Assembly: GCF_009769735.1 (NCBI RefSeq)
Contig: NZ_WSRO01000002.1
Coordinates: 7,923,001 to 7,987,000, forward strand
Length of the DNA stretch: 64,000 nt
Direction of reading: 5' to 3'
Source of the DNA: Streptomyces sp. BA2
GTDB lineage: Bacteria > Actinomycetota > Actinomycetes > Streptomycetales > Streptomycetaceae
Shown here: positions 25,006 to 35,093 of the stretch, one piece after another
How positions within the stretch are numbered: position 1 is the first letter of the stretch
Layout of the letters: each line of letters opens with the position of its first letter
Made by a program: the position numbers and the translations under genes
The notes under the pieces: generated by a model
What the model saw: only the letters and a program-made list of their open reading frames with translations
What the model was told of the DNA's origin: nothing
The model's database searches: none

Positions 25006-25055
25006 CTGGGGTCAGGTCCCCAGAGAACCAGCACCGGAACAACCAGTACCGGAAC
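25006..25055 (+). repeat. Small hairpin and tandem 15-bp repeat between hpnE and the prenyl synthase
   Basis: CTGGGG (25006-25011) pairs with CCCCAG (25018-25023) around a 6-base loop. The tandem units AACCAGCACCGGAAC (25026-25040) and AACCAGTACCGGAAC (25041-25055), 14 of 15 identical, follow directly. This suggests an untranslated spacer rather than coding sequence. Confidence 0.75.
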
Positions 25056-25068
25056 AAGAGGAGAGACT

Positions 25069-26136
25069 GTGCCGACTGTGCCCTCGGCCGAATCGGCTGC
25101 CGACACGGTGGACGTGACCTCACTGCTCGAGCGCGGAAGGACGCTGGCCACCCCGGTGCTGCGGTCCGCCGTGGACCGCCTCGCGCCGCCCATGAACACC
25201 GTCGCCGCCTACCACTTCGGCTGGATCGACGCCGAGGGCAACCCGTCGGACGGCGACGGCGGCAAGGCCGTGCGCCCCGCCCTCGCCCTGCTCTCCGCGG
25301 AGGCGGCCGGCGCCGCGCCGGAAGTCGGCGTACCCGGAGCTGTCGCCGTCGAACTGGTGCACAACTTCTCGTTGCTGCACGACGATCTGATGGACGGCGA
25401 CGAGCAGCGCCGCCACCGCGACACGGTGTGGAAGGTGCACGGCCCGGCCCAGGCCATCCTCGTCGGCGACGCCCTCTTCGCGCTCGCCAACGAGATCCTC
25501 CTGGAGATCGGCACCGTCGAGGCGGGCCGCGCCACGCGCCGCCTGACCACCGCGACCCGCGCTCTGATCGACGGCCAGGCGCAGGACATCTCCTACGAGC
25601 ACCGCGAGCGGGTCACCGTCGAGGAGTGCCTGGAGATGGAGGGCAACAAGACCGGCGCCCTGCTCGCCTGCGCGGTCTCCATCGGCGCGGTCCTCGGCGG
25701 CGCCGACGACCGCACCGCCGACGTCCTGGAGAAGTACGGCTACCACCTCGGCCTCGCCTTCCAGGCCGTCGATGATCTGCTCGGCATCTGGGGAGACCCG
25801 GATTCCACCGGCAAGCGGCCCTGGAGCGATCTTCGCCAGCGCAAGAAGTCGCTGCCCGTCGTGGCCGCGCTCGCCGCTGGCGGGCCTGCGTCCGAGCAGC
25901 TCGGCGAGCTGCTCGCGGCCGACGCCAAGAGCAATGACTTCGACAGCTTCTCCGAGGAGGAGTTCGCCGCGCGCGCCGCCCTGATCGAGCAGGCGGGCGG
26001 CCGCGAGTGGACCGCCGAGGAGGCCCGGCGCCAGCACACCATCGCCATCGAAGCCCTCGACACCGTCGAGATGCCCAACCGGGTGCGGGCGCAGCTCGTC
26101 GCGCTCGCCGACTTCGTCGTCGTACGAAAGAGATGA
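25069..26136 (+). CDS. Polyprenyl (farnesyl/geranylgeranyl) diphosphate synthase
   Basis: This 355-residue soluble trans-prenyltransferase probably supplies farnesyl diphosphate to HpnD. The first Asp-rich motif is LLHDDLMDGDEQRRH. The second is VDDLLGIWGD, in which Gly stands where the last Asp of DDxxD often is, common in actinobacterial enzymes. KAVRPALALLSAE and GNKTGALLACAV are further family marks. I choose GTG at 25069 because AGGAGAG lies 4-5 bases before it. A longer frame from GTG at 24991 would include a hairpin and tandem repeats and looks non-coding. Chain length (C15 or C20) cannot be fixed by eye. Confidence 0.9.
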   Translation: MPTVPSAESAADTVDVTSLLERGRTLATPVLRSAVDRLAPPMNTVAAYHFGWIDAEGNPSDGDGGKAVRPALALLSAEAAGAAPEVGVPGAVAVELVHNFSLLHDDLMDGDEQRRHRDTVWKVHGPAQAILVGDALFALANEILLEIGTVEAGRATRRLTTATRALIDGQAQDISYEHRERVTVEECLEMEGNKTGALLACAVSIGAVLGGADDRTADVLEKYGYHLGLAFQAVDDLLGIWGDPDSTGKRPWSDLRQRKKSLPVVAALAAGGPASEQLGELLAADAKSNDFDSFSEEEFAARAALIEQAGGREWTAEEARRQHTIAIEALDTVEMPNRVRAQLVALADFVVVRKR

Positions 26137-26239
26137 TCACTATCGAGCAGATATAGGACTCGCAGTCGCCGGCCGGCGCCCAGCGCGTCGGCCGACGGCG
26201 GACCCACAGCAGAGAAGACGACTGCACGAAGGGGAAGCC

Positions 26240-28237
26240 ATGACAGCGACGACCGACGGAAGCACCGGAGCGGTGACGCCCCGCGCAACCTCGGCCAGCC
26301 AGCCACTTGTCCAGACCGTCGCGACGGCAGCAGGGCCACGTGACGCCGCCGCGCGCGCCATACAACGCTCCACCGATTTCCTGCTCGCACAGCAGGACGC
26401 CCAGGGCTGGTGGAAGGGCGACCTCGAAACGAACGTGACGATGGACGCCGAGGACCTGCTGCTCCGTCAGTTCCTGGGGATCCGGGACGAGAAGACCACC
26501 CGCGCCGCCGCGCTCTTCATCCGCGGCGAGCAGCGAGATGACGGGACCTGGGCCACCTTCTTCGGCGGCCCCGGCGAACTCTCCACCACCGTCGAGGCGT
26601 ACGTCGCGCTCCGGCTGGCGGGCGACGCACCCGACGACCCGCACATGGCGAAGGCCTCCGCCTGGATCCGCGACCAGGGCGGCATCGCGGCGAGCCGCGT
26701 CTTCACCCGCATCTGGCTCGCCCTCTTCGGCTGGTGGAAGTGGGAGGACCTCCCCGAACTGCCGCCGGAACTCATCTACTTCCCCAAGTGGCTGCCCCTC
26801 AACATCTACGACTTCGGGTGCTGGGCACGGCAGACGATCGTGCCGCTCACGGTCGTCTCCGCCAAGCGCCCCGTCCGGCCCGCACCCTTCCCGCTTGACG
26901 AGCTGCACAGCGACGCGCGCGTACCGAACCCAGGTAAGCCCCTTGCTCCCATGGGGAGTTGGGACGGCGTATTCCAGCGGCTCGACAAGGCGCTGCACCT
27001 CTACCACAAGGTCGCCCCGCGCAAGGTGCGCAAGGCCGCGATGAACAGTGCCGCTCGCTGGATCATCGAACGCCAGGAGAACGACGGCTGCTGGGGCGGC
27101 ATCCAGCCGCCCGCCGTCTACTCCGTGATCGCGCTGCATCTGCTCGGCTACGACCTGGAGCATCCGGTCCTCAAGGCGGGCCTGGCATCGCTCGACCGGT
27201 TCGCGGTCTGGCGCGAGGACGGCTCCCGGATGATCGAGGCGTGTCAGTCGCCGGTCTGGGACACCTGCCTCGCGACCATCGCGCTCGCCGACGCGGGCGT
27301 GCCCGCCGACCACCCGCAGCTCGTCAAGGCGGCCGACTGGATGCTCGCCGAGGAGATCGCGCGGCCCGGCGACTGGTCCGTACGCAGGCCACAGCTCGCC
27401 CCCGGCGGCTGGGCGTTCGAGTTCCACAACGACAACTACCCCGACATCGACGACACCGCCGAGGTCATCCTGGCCCTGCGCCGCGTGGAGCACCCCGACC
27501 GCCCGCGCCTGGAGAACGCGATCGAGCGGGGCATGCGCTGGACGCTTGGCATGCAGTCCAGGGGCGGCGCCTGGGCCGCCTTCGACGCCGACAACACGAG
27601 CCCGTTCCCCAACCGGCTGCCGTTCTGCGACTTCGGCGAGGTCATCGACCCGCCGTCCGCCGACGTCACCGGACACGTCGTCGAGATGCTCGCCGTCGAG
27701 GGCAAGGCACACCACCCGCGCACCCGGCGGGGCATCGAGTGGCTGCTCGCCGAACAGGAGCCGGACGGCTCGTGGTTCGGCCGCTGGGGCGTCAACTACG
27801 TATACGGGACAGGGTCCGTGGTGCCCGCGCTCACCGCGGCGGGCCTGCCCGGCTCGCACCCCGCGCTGCGCCGCGCCGTCGGCTGGCTGGAGTCGGTGCA
27901 GAACGACGACGGAGGCTGGGGCGAGGACCTGCGCTCCTACCGCTACGAGGAGTGGCGGGGCCACGGCGCCTCCACCGCCTCGCAGACCGCCTGGGCGCTG
28001 CTCGCGCTGCTCGCCGCAGGGGAGCGGGAATCCAAGGCTGTGGAGCGGGGCGTCGCCTGGCTCGCCGAGACGCAGCGGGACGACGGCTCCTGGGACGAGC
28101 CGTACTTCACCGGCACCGGTTTCCCCTGGGACTTCTCCATCAACTACCACCTCTACCGGCAGGTGTTCCCGCTCACCGCCCTTGGCCGGTACGTCAACGG
28201 GGAGCCGTTCGCGGGCCTCTCCACCAAGGGGGGCTGA
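26240..28237 (+). CDS. shc: Squalene-hopene cyclase
   Basis: This 665-residue monotopic membrane enzyme cyclises squalene to hopene/diplopterol. The catalytic DIDD motif is at residues 402-405 (YPDIDDTAEVIL), and many QW repeats are present (for example QQDAQGWWKG, QENDGCWGG, QNDDGGWGED, QRDDGSWDE). The first 45 residues are a disordered lead. ATG at 26240 has AAGGGGA upstream. The 103-base gap before it contains a 12-bp GC palindrome (26167-26178) and might carry a processing site or secondary promoter. The stop overlaps the hpnG start. Confidence 0.97.
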   Translation: MTATTDGSTGAVTPRATSASQPLVQTVATAAGPRDAAARAIQRSTDFLLAQQDAQGWWKGDLETNVTMDAEDLLLRQFLGIRDEKTTRAAALFIRGEQRDDGTWATFFGGPGELSTTVEAYVALRLAGDAPDDPHMAKASAWIRDQGGIAASRVFTRIWLALFGWWKWEDLPELPPELIYFPKWLPLNIYDFGCWARQTIVPLTVVSAKRPVRPAPFPLDELHSDARVPNPGKPLAPMGSWDGVFQRLDKALHLYHKVAPRKVRKAAMNSAARWIIERQENDGCWGGIQPPAVYSVIALHLLGYDLEHPVLKAGLASLDRFAVWREDGSRMIEACQSPVWDTCLATIALADAGVPADHPQLVKAADWMLAEEIARPGDWSVRRPQLAPGGWAFEFHNDNYPDIDDTAEVILALRRVEHPDRPRLENAIERGMRWTLGMQSRGGAWAAFDADNTSPFPNRLPFCDFGEVIDPPSADVTGHVVEMLAVEGKAHHPRTRRGIEWLLAEQEPDGSWFGRWGVNYVYGTGSVVPALTAAGLPGSHPALRRAVGWLESVQNDDGGWGEDLRSYRYEEWRGHGASTASQTAWALLALLAAGERESKAVERGVAWLAETQRDDGSWDEPYFTGTGFPWDFSINYHLYRQVFPLTALGRYVNGEPFAGLSTKGG

Positions 28238-28887
28238 TGGACCGGACCCCGGCCGTGCCGGGCCCCGCACCGCTGCTGATCGCCTGCGCGCTCGGCATCG
28301 AGCGCCTCGCCCTGCGCACGGGCGACCGCGGGGGCGCGGACGGACGGGTCACCGTGCTCCGTACGGGCATGGGCCCCAAGAACGCCGAGCGCGCCGTCAC
28401 CGGCGCGCTCGGCAAGGAACCGCTGCGCCACGCCGCCGTCGTGGCCACCGGTTTCTGCGCCGGGCTCGCCCCCGGCATGCACCCCGGCGACCTGGTCGTC
28501 GCCGAGGAGACGCGCGACGCACACGGCCACACGTCCTGCGTCGGCACTGATCTGCTGGTCAAGGAACTGGGGCGGGCCGTGCCCGGCCGCACCGTGCACA
28601 CCGGCCGGCTCATCGGATCCGACCATGTCGTCCGCGGACACGAACGCGCCGAACTGCTCGCCACGGGCGCGATCGCGGTGGACATGGAGTCCGCCACGAC
28701 GCTGCGCAGCGCGATGCGGGCGGGAGACCGGCCGGTTGCCGCCGTCCGGGTGGTCGTGGACGCCCCACAGCACGAACTCGTCCGCATCGGCACGGTGCGC
28801 GGTGGAATATCAGCTTTCCGTGTTCTTCGTGCCGTGCTTCCCGCTTTTTTCGAATGGCACCGTTCTTCTTTGCTCCCTCGGAGGTGA
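28237..28887 (+). CDS. hpnG: Adenosylhopane nucleosidase HpnG
   Basis: This 216-residue protein of the phosphorylase/nucleosidase family removes adenine from adenosylhopane to give ribosylhopane. Visible marks are TGMGPKNAERAV near residue 45, the purine-site region VVATGFCAGLAPGMHPGDLVV, and AIAVDMESATTLRSAM with the Met-Glu pair that contacts ribose. ATG at 28237 overlaps the shc stop. The gene is followed 5 bases later by hpnH, whose product makes its substrate. Confidence 0.92.
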   Translation: MDRTPAVPGPAPLLIACALGIERLALRTGDRGGADGRVTVLRTGMGPKNAERAVTGALGKEPLRHAAVVATGFCAGLAPGMHPGDLVVAEETRDAHGHTSCVGTDLLVKELGRAVPGRTVHTGRLIGSDHVVRGHERAELLATGAIAVDMESATTLRSAMRAGDRPVAAVRVVVDAPQHELVRIGTVRGGISAFRVLRAVLPAFFEWHRSSLLPRR

Positions 28888-28892
28888 GCCAG

Positions 28893-29918
28893 ATGGCCAT
28901 GCCGCTGCGCCAGACCATCAAGGTCGCGACGTATCTCTTTGAACAGAAGCTCCGCAAGCGTGACAAGTTTCCGCTGATCGTCGAGTTGGAGCCGCTCTTC
29001 GCGTGCAACCTCGCGTGCGAGGGATGCGGAAAGATCCAGCACCCGGCCGGAGTGCTCAAGCAGCGCATGCCGGTGGCCCAGGCCGTGGGCGCCGTCCTCG
29101 AATCCGGTGCGCCGATGGTGTCCATCGCCGGTGGCGAACCGCTGATGCACCCTCACATCGACGAAATCGTGCGGCAGTTGGTGGCGAAGAAGAAGTACGT
29201 CTTCCTTTGCACCAACGCCATGCTGCTGCGCAAGAAGCTGGAGAAGTTCACGCCTTCCCCGTACTTCGCGTTCGCCGTGCACATCGACGGAATGCGGGAG
29301 CGGCACGACGAATCCGTCGCGAAGGAGGGCGTGTTCGACGAGGCCGTGGAGGCCATCAAGGAAGCCAAGAAGCGTGGCTTCCGGGTGACCACCAACTCCA
29401 CCTTCTTCAGCAACGACACGCCGCAGAACATCATCGAGGTGCTCAACTTCCTCAACGACGAGCTGGAAGTCGACGAGATGATGCTGTCGCCCGCCTACGC
29501 CTACGAAAAGGCGCCGGACCAGGAGCACTTCCTGGGCGTGGAGCAGACCCGCGAACTCTTCAAGAAGGCCTTCGCGGGCGGCAACAGGCGGCGCTGGCGC
29601 CTGAATCACTCGCCGCTGTTCCTCGACTTCCTGGAGGGCAAGGCGGACTTCCCGTGCACCGCCTGGGCGATCCCCAACTACTCGCTCTTCGGCTGGCAGC
29701 GCCCCTGCTACCTGATGAGCGACGGGTACGTCCCGACGTACAAGGAGCTCATCGAGGAGACCGACTGGAGCAAGTACGGCCGCGGCAAGGACCCGCGGTG
29801 CGCCAACTGCATGGCGCACTGCGGCTACGAGCCGACCGCCGTCCTCGCCACCATGGGCTCCCTGAAGGAGTCCATCCGCGCCGCCCGCGAAACGGTCTCC
29901 GCGAACCGCGCGGGGTGA
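28893..29918 (+). CDS. hpnH: Adenosylhopane synthase HpnH (radical SAM)
   Basis: This 341-residue radical SAM enzyme attaches the 5'-deoxyadenosyl group to hopene to start the C35 side chain. The iron-sulfur motif is C38-x3-C42-x2-C45 ([12 protein letters not shown]), SAM contacts include [11 protein letters not shown], and a C-terminal Cys cluster lies in [18 protein letters not shown] at 28893 with GGAGG 9 bases before it is preferred over upstream in-frame codons. The ispG gene follows after 4 bases. Confidence 0.95.
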   Translation: MAMPLRQTIKVATYLFEQKLRKRDKFPLIVELEPLFACNLACEGCGKIQHPAGVLKQRMPVAQAVGAVLESGAPMVSIAGGEPLMHPHIDEIVRQLVAKKKYVFLCTNAMLLRKKLEKFTPSPYFAFAVHIDGMRERHDESVAKEGVFDEAVEAIKEAKKRGFRVTTNSTFFSNDTPQNIIEVLNFLNDELEVDEMMLSPAYAYEKAPDQEHFLGVEQTRELFKKAFAGGNRRRWRLNHSPLFLDFLEGKADFPCTAWAIPNYSLFGWQRPCYLMSDGYVPTYKELIEETDWSKYGRGKDPRCANCMAHCGYEPTAVLATMGSLKESIRAARETVSANRAG

Positions 29919-29922
29919 CGTC

Positions 29923-31089
29923 ATGACCCCTGGAACGCCTGTCGCACTGGGCCTTCCTGAGCTGCCGGTCCGGCCGATCGCGGAGCGCCGCCTCTCGCGG
30001 CGCATCGAGGTCGGGCCGGTGGCCGTGGGGGGTGGGGCGCCGGTGTCGGTGCAGTCGATGACGACGACGCGTACGTCCGACATCGGGGCGACGCTTCAGC
30101 AGATCGCCGAGCTCACCGCTTCCGGCTGCCAGATCGTGCGGGTCGCGTGTCCCACGCAGGATGACGCGGACGCGCTGGCCACGATCGCGCGCAAGTCGCA
30201 GATCCCGGTGATCGCCGACATCCACTTCCAGCCGAAGTACGTCTTCGCGGCGATCGACGCGGGTTGCGCTGCTGTCCGTGTGAACCCGGGCAACATCAAG
30301 CAGTTCGACGACAAGGTGAAGGAGATCGCGCGGGCCGCGAACGACGCCGGTACGCCGATCCGGATCGGCGTGAACGCGGGCTCGCTCGACAAGAGGCTGC
30401 TCGTCAAGCACGGGAAGGCCACCCCGGAGGCGCTGGTCGAGTCGGCGCTGTGGGAGGCGTCGCTCTTCGAGGAGCACGGCTTCCGGGACATCAAGATTTC
30501 CGTCAAGCACAACGACCCGGTGGTCATGGTCAACGCCTACCGCCAGCTTGCCGCGGCCTGCGACTACCCGCTGCACCTCGGCGTGACCGAGGCCGGTCCT
30601 GCCTTCCAGGGCACGATCAAGTCGGCGGTGGCGTTCGGTGCGCTGCTCTCCGAGGGCATCGGCGACACCATCCGGGTCTCGCTGTCCGCGCCGCCCGCCG
30701 AGGAGGTCAAGGTCGGCATCCAGATCCTGGAGTCCCTGAACCTCAAGCAGCGCCGCCTGGAGATCGTCTCCTGCCCGTCGTGCGGGCGCGCCCAGGTGGA
30801 CGTGTACAAGCTGGCCGACGAGGTGACCGCGGGCCTGGACGGCATGGAAGTGCCGCTGCGTGTGGCGGTCATGGGGTGTGTCGTGAACGGGCCGGGGGAG
30901 GCCCGTGAGGCGGATCTCGGTGTCGCGTCCGGCAACGGCAAGGGGCAGATCTTCGTCAAGGGCGAGGTCATCAAGACCGTCCCCGAGTCGAAGATCGTGG
31001 AGACGCTCATCGAAGAGGCGATGAAGATCGCCGCACAGATGGAGGGCGAGGGCGTCACCTCAGGGGTGCCCGCCGTCACCGTGAGCTGA
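29923..31089 (+). CDS. ispG: 4-hydroxy-3-methylbut-2-enyl diphosphate synthase IspG
   Basis: This 388-residue [4Fe-4S] enzyme of the MEP pathway converts ME-cPP to HMBPP. The TIM-barrel part begins [21 protein letters not shown]. The cluster ligands are the Cys residues in [11 protein letters not shown] and [12 protein letters not shown], with the catalytic Glu in NGPGEARE. Streptomyces usually carry another ispG elsewhere; this copy is embedded in the hopanoid operon, so it probably raises isoprenoid flux when hopanoids are made. The 25-base gap to dxs contains the dxs ribosome binding site. Confidence 0.96.
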   Translation: MTPGTPVALGLPELPVRPIAERRLSRRIEVGPVAVGGGAPVSVQSMTTTRTSDIGATLQQIAELTASGCQIVRVACPTQDDADALATIARKSQIPVIADIHFQPKYVFAAIDAGCAAVRVNPGNIKQFDDKVKEIARAANDAGTPIRIGVNAGSLDKRLLVKHGKATPEALVESALWEASLFEEHGFRDIKISVKHNDPVVMVNAYRQLAAACDYPLHLGVTEAGPAFQGTIKSAVAFGALLSEGIGDTIRVSLSAPPAEEVKVGIQILESLNLKQRRLEIVSCPSCGRAQVDVYKLADEVTAGLDGMEVPLRVAVMGCVVNGPGEAREADLGVASGNGKGQIFVKGEVIKTVPESKIVETLIEEAMKIAAQMEGEGVTSGVPAVTVS

Positions 31090-31114
31090 GATCAACCAGA
31101 GAGGGGGCCCGAGC

Positions 31115-33004
31115 ATGACCATTCTGGAAACCATTCGGGGGCCGCGGGACCTGAAGGCGCTGACCGAGACCGAGCTCGACGAACTGGCCGAGGAGGTACG
31201 GGAGTTCCTGGTGCACGCGGTCGCCAGGACCGGAGGTCACCTCGGGCCCAACCTGGGGGTGGTGGAACTCTCCATCGCCCTCCACCGGGTCTTCGAGTCG
31301 CCGCTCGACCGCATCGTGTGGGACACCGGCCACCAGAGCTACGTACACAAACTCCTGACCGGCCGGCAGGACTTCTCCAAGCTGCGCGGCAAGGGCGGCC
31401 TCTCCGGCTATCCCTCGCGCGCGGAGTCCGAGCACGACGTCGTCGAGAACAGCCACGCCTCGACCGCGCTCGGCTGGGCCGACGGCCTGGCCAAGGCGCG
31501 TCAGGTCCTGGGGGAGCGCGGCCATGTCGTCGCCGTCATCGGGGACGGCGCGCTCACCGGCGGCATGGCGTGGGAGGCGCTCAACAACATCGCGGCCGCG
31601 AAGGACCGGCCGCTGATCATCGTCGTCAACGACAACGAGCGTTCGTACGCCCCCACCATCGGCGGCCTCGCCAACCACCTCGCCACGCTGCGCACCACCG
31701 ACAGCTACGAACGGGTCCTGGCCTGGGGCAAGGACATACTCCAGCGCACACCCGTCGTCGGACACACGCTGTACGAGTCGCTGCACGGCGCCAAGAAGGG
31801 GTTCAAGGACGCCTTCGCGCCGCAGGGCATGTTCGAGGACCTGGGCCTCAAGTACGTCGGGCCGATCGACGGGCACGACACCGGGGCCGTCGAGTCGGCG
31901 CTGCGACGTGCGAAACGCTTCCACGGGCCCGTCCTCATCCACTGCCTCACCGAGAAGGGGCGCGGCTACGAGCCCGCGCTCGCGGACGACGCCGACCGGT
32001 TTCATACGGTCGGCGTGATGGACCCGCTGACCTGCGAGCCGCTCGCACCCTCCAACGGGCCTTCCTGGACCTCGGTGTTCGGCGACGAGATCGTACGCAT
32101 CGGGGCCGAGCGCGAGGACGTGGTCGCGATCACCGCGGCCATGCTGGGCCCGGTCGGCCTGACGAAGTTCGCCCAGGCCTATCCCGACCGGGTGTGGGAC
32201 GTCGGGATCGCGGAACAGCACGCCGCGGTGTCGGCCGCCGGGCTCGCGACCGGAGGCCTGCACCCCGTCGTCGCCGTCTACGCCACGTTCCTCAACCGAG
32301 CCTTCGACCAGCTCCTGATGGATGTCGCGCTGCACGAGTGCGGTGTCACCTTCGTCCTCGACCGGGCCGGGGTCACGGGCGTCGACGGAGCCTCGCACAA
32401 CGGCATGTGGGACATGTCGATCCTCCAGGTCGTGCCGGGGCTGCGGATCGCGGCGCCGCGCGACGCCGACCAACTGCGCGCGCAGCTGCGGGAGGCGGTC
32501 GCCGTGGACGACGCGCCGACACTCATTCGCTTCCCCAAGGAGTCGGTGGGGCCCGCGATTCCCGCCGTGGACCGGATCGGCGGCATGGACGTGTTGAGTC
32601 AGGACAGCCAAGACGCCGACTCCGAGGTCCTGTTGGTGGCGGTCGGCGTGATGGCGCCCGTCTGCCTGCAGGCCGCCGAGCTGCTGCGGGAGCGGGGCCT
32701 CACCTGCACCGTGGTGGACCCGCGCTGGGTCAAGCCGGTCGACGCCGAGCTGCCCGCGCTGGCCGCGAGGCACCGGGTCGTGGGGGTCGTGGAGGACAAC
32801 AGCCGGGCGGCAGGGGTCGGCGCCGCGATCGCACTCGCGCTGGGCGACGCCGAAGTGGACGTACCCGTAAGGCGTTTCGGCATCCCCGAGCAGTTCCTCG
32901 CGCACGCCAAGCGAGCCGAGGTGCTCGCGGACCTGGGGCTCACCCCGGTCGAGATCGCGGGGCGGATCAGCGCCACACTGGCAGCCAAGGAGCACGGAGC
33001 ATGA
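31115..33004 (+). CDS. dxs: 1-deoxy-D-xylulose-5-phosphate synthase
   Basis: This 629-residue thiamin-diphosphate enzyme makes DXP from pyruvate and glyceraldehyde 3-phosphate, the first step of the MEP pathway. The ThDP motif is [34 protein letters not shown] is the N-terminal signature, and [18 protein letters not shown] is the pyrimidine-domain mark. AGAGGGGG precedes ATG at 31115. As with ispG, it is probably a second, pathway-dedicated copy. The stop overlaps the start of the aminotransferase gene by ATGA. Confidence 0.97.
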   Translation: MTILETIRGPRDLKALTETELDELAEEVREFLVHAVARTGGHLGPNLGVVELSIALHRVFESPLDRIVWDTGHQSYVHKLLTGRQDFSKLRGKGGLSGYPSRAESEHDVVENSHASTALGWADGLAKARQVLGERGHVVAVIGDGALTGGMAWEALNNIAAAKDRPLIIVVNDNERSYAPTIGGLANHLATLRTTDSYERVLAWGKDILQRTPVVGHTLYESLHGAKKGFKDAFAPQGMFEDLGLKYVGPIDGHDTGAVESALRRAKRFHGPVLIHCLTEKGRGYEPALADDADRFHTVGVMDPLTCEPLAPSNGPSWTSVFGDEIVRIGAEREDVVAITAAMLGPVGLTKFAQAYPDRVWDVGIAEQHAAVSAAGLATGGLHPVVAVYATFLNRAFDQLLMDVALHECGVTFVLDRAGVTGVDGASHNGMWDMSILQVVPGLRIAAPRDADQLRAQLREAVAVDDAPTLIRFPKESVGPAIPAVDRIGGMDVLSQDSQDADSEVLLVAVGVMAPVCLQAAELLRERGLTCTVVDPRWVKPVDAELPALAARHRVVGVVEDNSRAAGVGAAIALALGDAEVDVPVRRFGIPEQFLAHAKRAEVLADLGLTPVEIAGRISATLAAKEHGA

Positions 33005-34386
33005 CCAAGGAGTTCGACCTCGGCAGACTCCTCGCCGAGCGGGGCGCCGAGCGCTACGAACTGCACGCGCGGCACCTGAACCACCAGCTGCCGCGCATGC
33101 TGCACACCATCGGCTTCGACAAGGTCTACGAACGGGCCGAGGGCGCGTACTTCTGGGACGCGGAAGGCAACGACTACCTCGACATGCTCGCGGGCTTCGG
33201 GGTGATGGGCCTCGGCCGCCACCACCCCGTCGTACGCAAGGCGCTGCACGACGTCCTGGATGCCTCGCTCGCCGATCTGACGCGCTTCGACTGCCAGCCG
33301 CTGCCCGGTCTGCTCGCCGAGAAGCTGCTCACCCACAGTCCGCACCTGGACCGGGTGTTCTTCGGCAACAGCGGCACGGAGGCCGTCGAGACCGCGCTGA
33401 AGTTCGCGCGGTACGCGACGGGCAGGCCGAGGGTGCTGTACTGCACGCACGCCTTCCACGGCCTGACGACCGGGTCCCTCTCGGTGAACGGCGAGTCGGG
33501 CTTCCGGGACGGGTTCGCACCGCTGCTCCCCGATACCGCCGTCCCGCTCGGTGATCTGGCGGCCCTGCGCAAGGAGTTGGCGAAGGGCGACGTGGCCGGG
33601 CTCATCCTGGAGCCCATCCAGGGCAAGGGCGTGCACGAGACGCCGCCCGGCTATCTGCTCGCCGCCCAGGAGCTGCTGCACCGGCACAAGGCGCTGCTCA
33701 TCGCCGACGAGGTGCAGACGGGCCTCGGCAGGACCGGCGAGTTCTACGCCTACCAGCACGAGGAAGGCGTCGAGCCGGACCTGGTGTGTGTCGCGAAGGC
33801 GCTCTCCGGCGGCTATGTGCCGGTGGGCGCGACGCTCGGCAAGGACTGGATCTTCAAGAAGGTCTACTCGTCCATGGACCGGGTGCTCGTGCACTCGGCG
33901 AGCTTCGGGTCCAACGCACAGGCCATGGCGGCCGGGCTCGCCGTCCTTTCCGTCATGGAGGACGAGAAGACCGTCGAGAACGCGCGCGTGACCGGGGAGC
34001 TCCTGAAGTCGCGGCTCAGCGCCCTCGTCGACCGCTATGAGCTGCTGAGCGAGGTGCGCGGCCGGGGTCTTATGGTCGGCATCGAGTTCGGGAGGCCCAA
34101 GTCGCTGAAGCTGCGCGGCCGTTGGACGATGCTGCAAGCGGCGCGCAAGGGGCTCTTCGCGCAGATGGTCGTCGTGCCGCTGCTGCAGAAGCACCGCATC
34201 CTCACCCAGGTCTCCGGCGACCATCTGGAGGTCATCAAGCTGATCCCGCCGCTGACCGTCGGGGAACGGGAGGTCGACCGCTTCGTGGAGGCCTTCACCG
34301 CGGTGATGGACGAGGCGCACAGCGGGGGCGGGCTGATGTGGGACTTCGGGAAGACGCTGGTCAAGCAGGCGGTCGCGAACCGCTGA
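33001..34386 (+). CDS. hpnO: HpnO-like class III aminotransferase
   Basis: This 461-residue PLP enzyme of the class III aminotransferase family probably makes the amino group of aminobacteriohopanetriol from ribosylhopane. Features are [18 protein letters not shown] (PLP phosphate site), [26 protein letters not shown], and the Schiff-base Lys in [14 protein letters not shown]. The length matches HpnO rather than shorter ornithine aminotransferases. It is the last gene of the hopanoid operon; the following 74 bases hold two palindromes before the XRE-cupin gene. Confidence 0.9.
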   Translation: MTKEFDLGRLLAERGAERYELHARHLNHQLPRMLHTIGFDKVYERAEGAYFWDAEGNDYLDMLAGFGVMGLGRHHPVVRKALHDVLDASLADLTRFDCQPLPGLLAEKLLTHSPHLDRVFFGNSGTEAVETALKFARYATGRPRVLYCTHAFHGLTTGSLSVNGESGFRDGFAPLLPDTAVPLGDLAALRKELAKGDVAGLILEPIQGKGVHETPPGYLLAAQELLHRHKALLIADEVQTGLGRTGEFYAYQHEEGVEPDLVCVAKALSGGYVPVGATLGKDWIFKKVYSSMDRVLVHSASFGSNAQAMAAGLAVLSVMEDEKTVENARVTGELLKSRLSALVDRYELLSEVRGRGLMVGIEFGRPKSLKLRGRWTMLQAARKGLFAQMVVVPLLQKHRILTQVSGDHLEVIKLIPPLTVGEREVDRFVEAFTAVMDEAHSGGGLMWDFGKTLVKQAVANR

Positions 34387-34405
34387 TACGCGTGCAGGCC
34401 GACTT

Positions 34406-34420
34406 TTGCCTCTGAGGCAA
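34406..34420. promoter_or_regulatory. Operator candidate 1, perfect palindrome before the XRE-cupin gene
   Basis: TTGCCTC-T-GAGGCAA is a perfect 7-1-7 palindrome 41-55 bases before the XRE-cupin start. The single central base makes it a poor RNA hairpin and a good binding site for a dimeric regulator, probably the downstream gene product. Confidence 0.65.
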
Positions 34421-34425
34421 GAAAG

Positions 34426-34440
34426 TTGCCTCGGGGGCAA
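34426..34440. promoter_or_regulatory. Operator candidate 2, same palindrome 20 bp later
   Basis: TTGCCTC-G-GGGGCAA repeats the first site with one mismatch, exactly 20 bases further on, about two helical turns. That places the two sites on the same face of DNA and suggests cooperative binding. The TTGCCT could overlap a -35 element. Confidence 0.6.
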
Positions 34441-34460
34441 GAGCCTGGCTCAATCGAGGT

Positions 34461-35093
34461 ATGAGCAAAGCCGAGCCCGAGCCGCTCGACCCGGAGGCCC
34501 TTCCCGCAGTTGCCCCGCAACTGCGTGAGCTGCGGCGACGTGCCGCGCTGACGCTGGAGGCAGCGGCCCGCACCGCCGGGCTCTCGCCCGCCCATCTCTC
34601 CCGGCTGGAGACCGGGCAGCGCCAGCCGTCACTGCCGATGCTGCTCGCGCTGGCCCGCACCTACGGTACGACGGTCTCCGAGCTGCTCGGCGAGACGCCC
34701 GCGGACCGGGACGCGGTCGTCCGCGCCGCGGACATGGAACCGACACGGGCGGGCGGCTGGACCTACTGGCAGGCGGGCGCGCAGGCCCGCGGCATGCAGG
34801 CGCTGCGGGTGCACGTGCCGCACGGGGCGCAGGGCGACATCGTGCGCGTCCATCCCGGCGAGGAGTGGCTGTACGTCCTTCAAGGGCGCCTTCGGCTGCG
34901 GCTCGGCGACACCACGCACACGCTCGAACCCGGGGACAGCGCGCACTTCGACTCGCTGACCCCGCACCGGATCGCCGCCGCCGACCACCTCGGCGCCGAT
35001 CTTCTCTTCGTCCACACCCTGCTGCAGAGTCCCGCCACCGCGCTGTGCCTCGGCGGGACCTCGCACAGCCCCACCACGGGAGACCAGCGATGA
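34461..35093 (+). CDS. XRE-family regulator with a cupin sensor domain
   Basis: This 210-residue transcription factor has an N-terminal HTH of the XRE type (LRELRRRAALTLEAAARTAGLSPAHLSRLETGQRQPSLPML, about residues 20-60). The C-terminal cupin domain (about 110-190) shows VHPGEEWLYVLQGRLRLRLGD and LEPGDSAHFDSLTPHRI. Cupin-linked XRE regulators usually sense a small ligand. Two TTGCCTC/GAGGCAA palindromes lie just upstream, so autoregulation is likely. The gene overlaps by ATGA with that of a small membrane protein, a pairing I recall as common in Streptomyces. Position next to the hopanoid operon may mean that operon is a target. Confidence 0.9.
   Translation: MSKAEPEPLDPEALPAVAPQLRELRRRAALTLEAAARTAGLSPAHLSRLETGQRQPSLPMLLALARTYGTTVSELLGETPADRDAVVRAADMEPTRAGGWTYWQAGAQARGMQALRVHVPHGAQGDIVRVHPGEEWLYVLQGRLRLRLGDTTHTLEPGDSAHFDSLTPHRIAAADHLGADLLFVHTLLQSPATALCLGGTSHSPTTGDQR

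Noticed and set aside
24991-25068. Start of the prenyl synthase at GTG 24991, overlapping hpnE
   Set aside because: The extra 26 codons cover a hairpin and a tandem repeat and lack similarity to the family; GTG at 25069 has a strong ribosome binding site.
34406-34440. Rho-independent terminator of the hopanoid operon
   Set aside because: The palindromes have a one-base centre and would give short weak hairpins; an operator fits better, although some termination role cannot be excluded.
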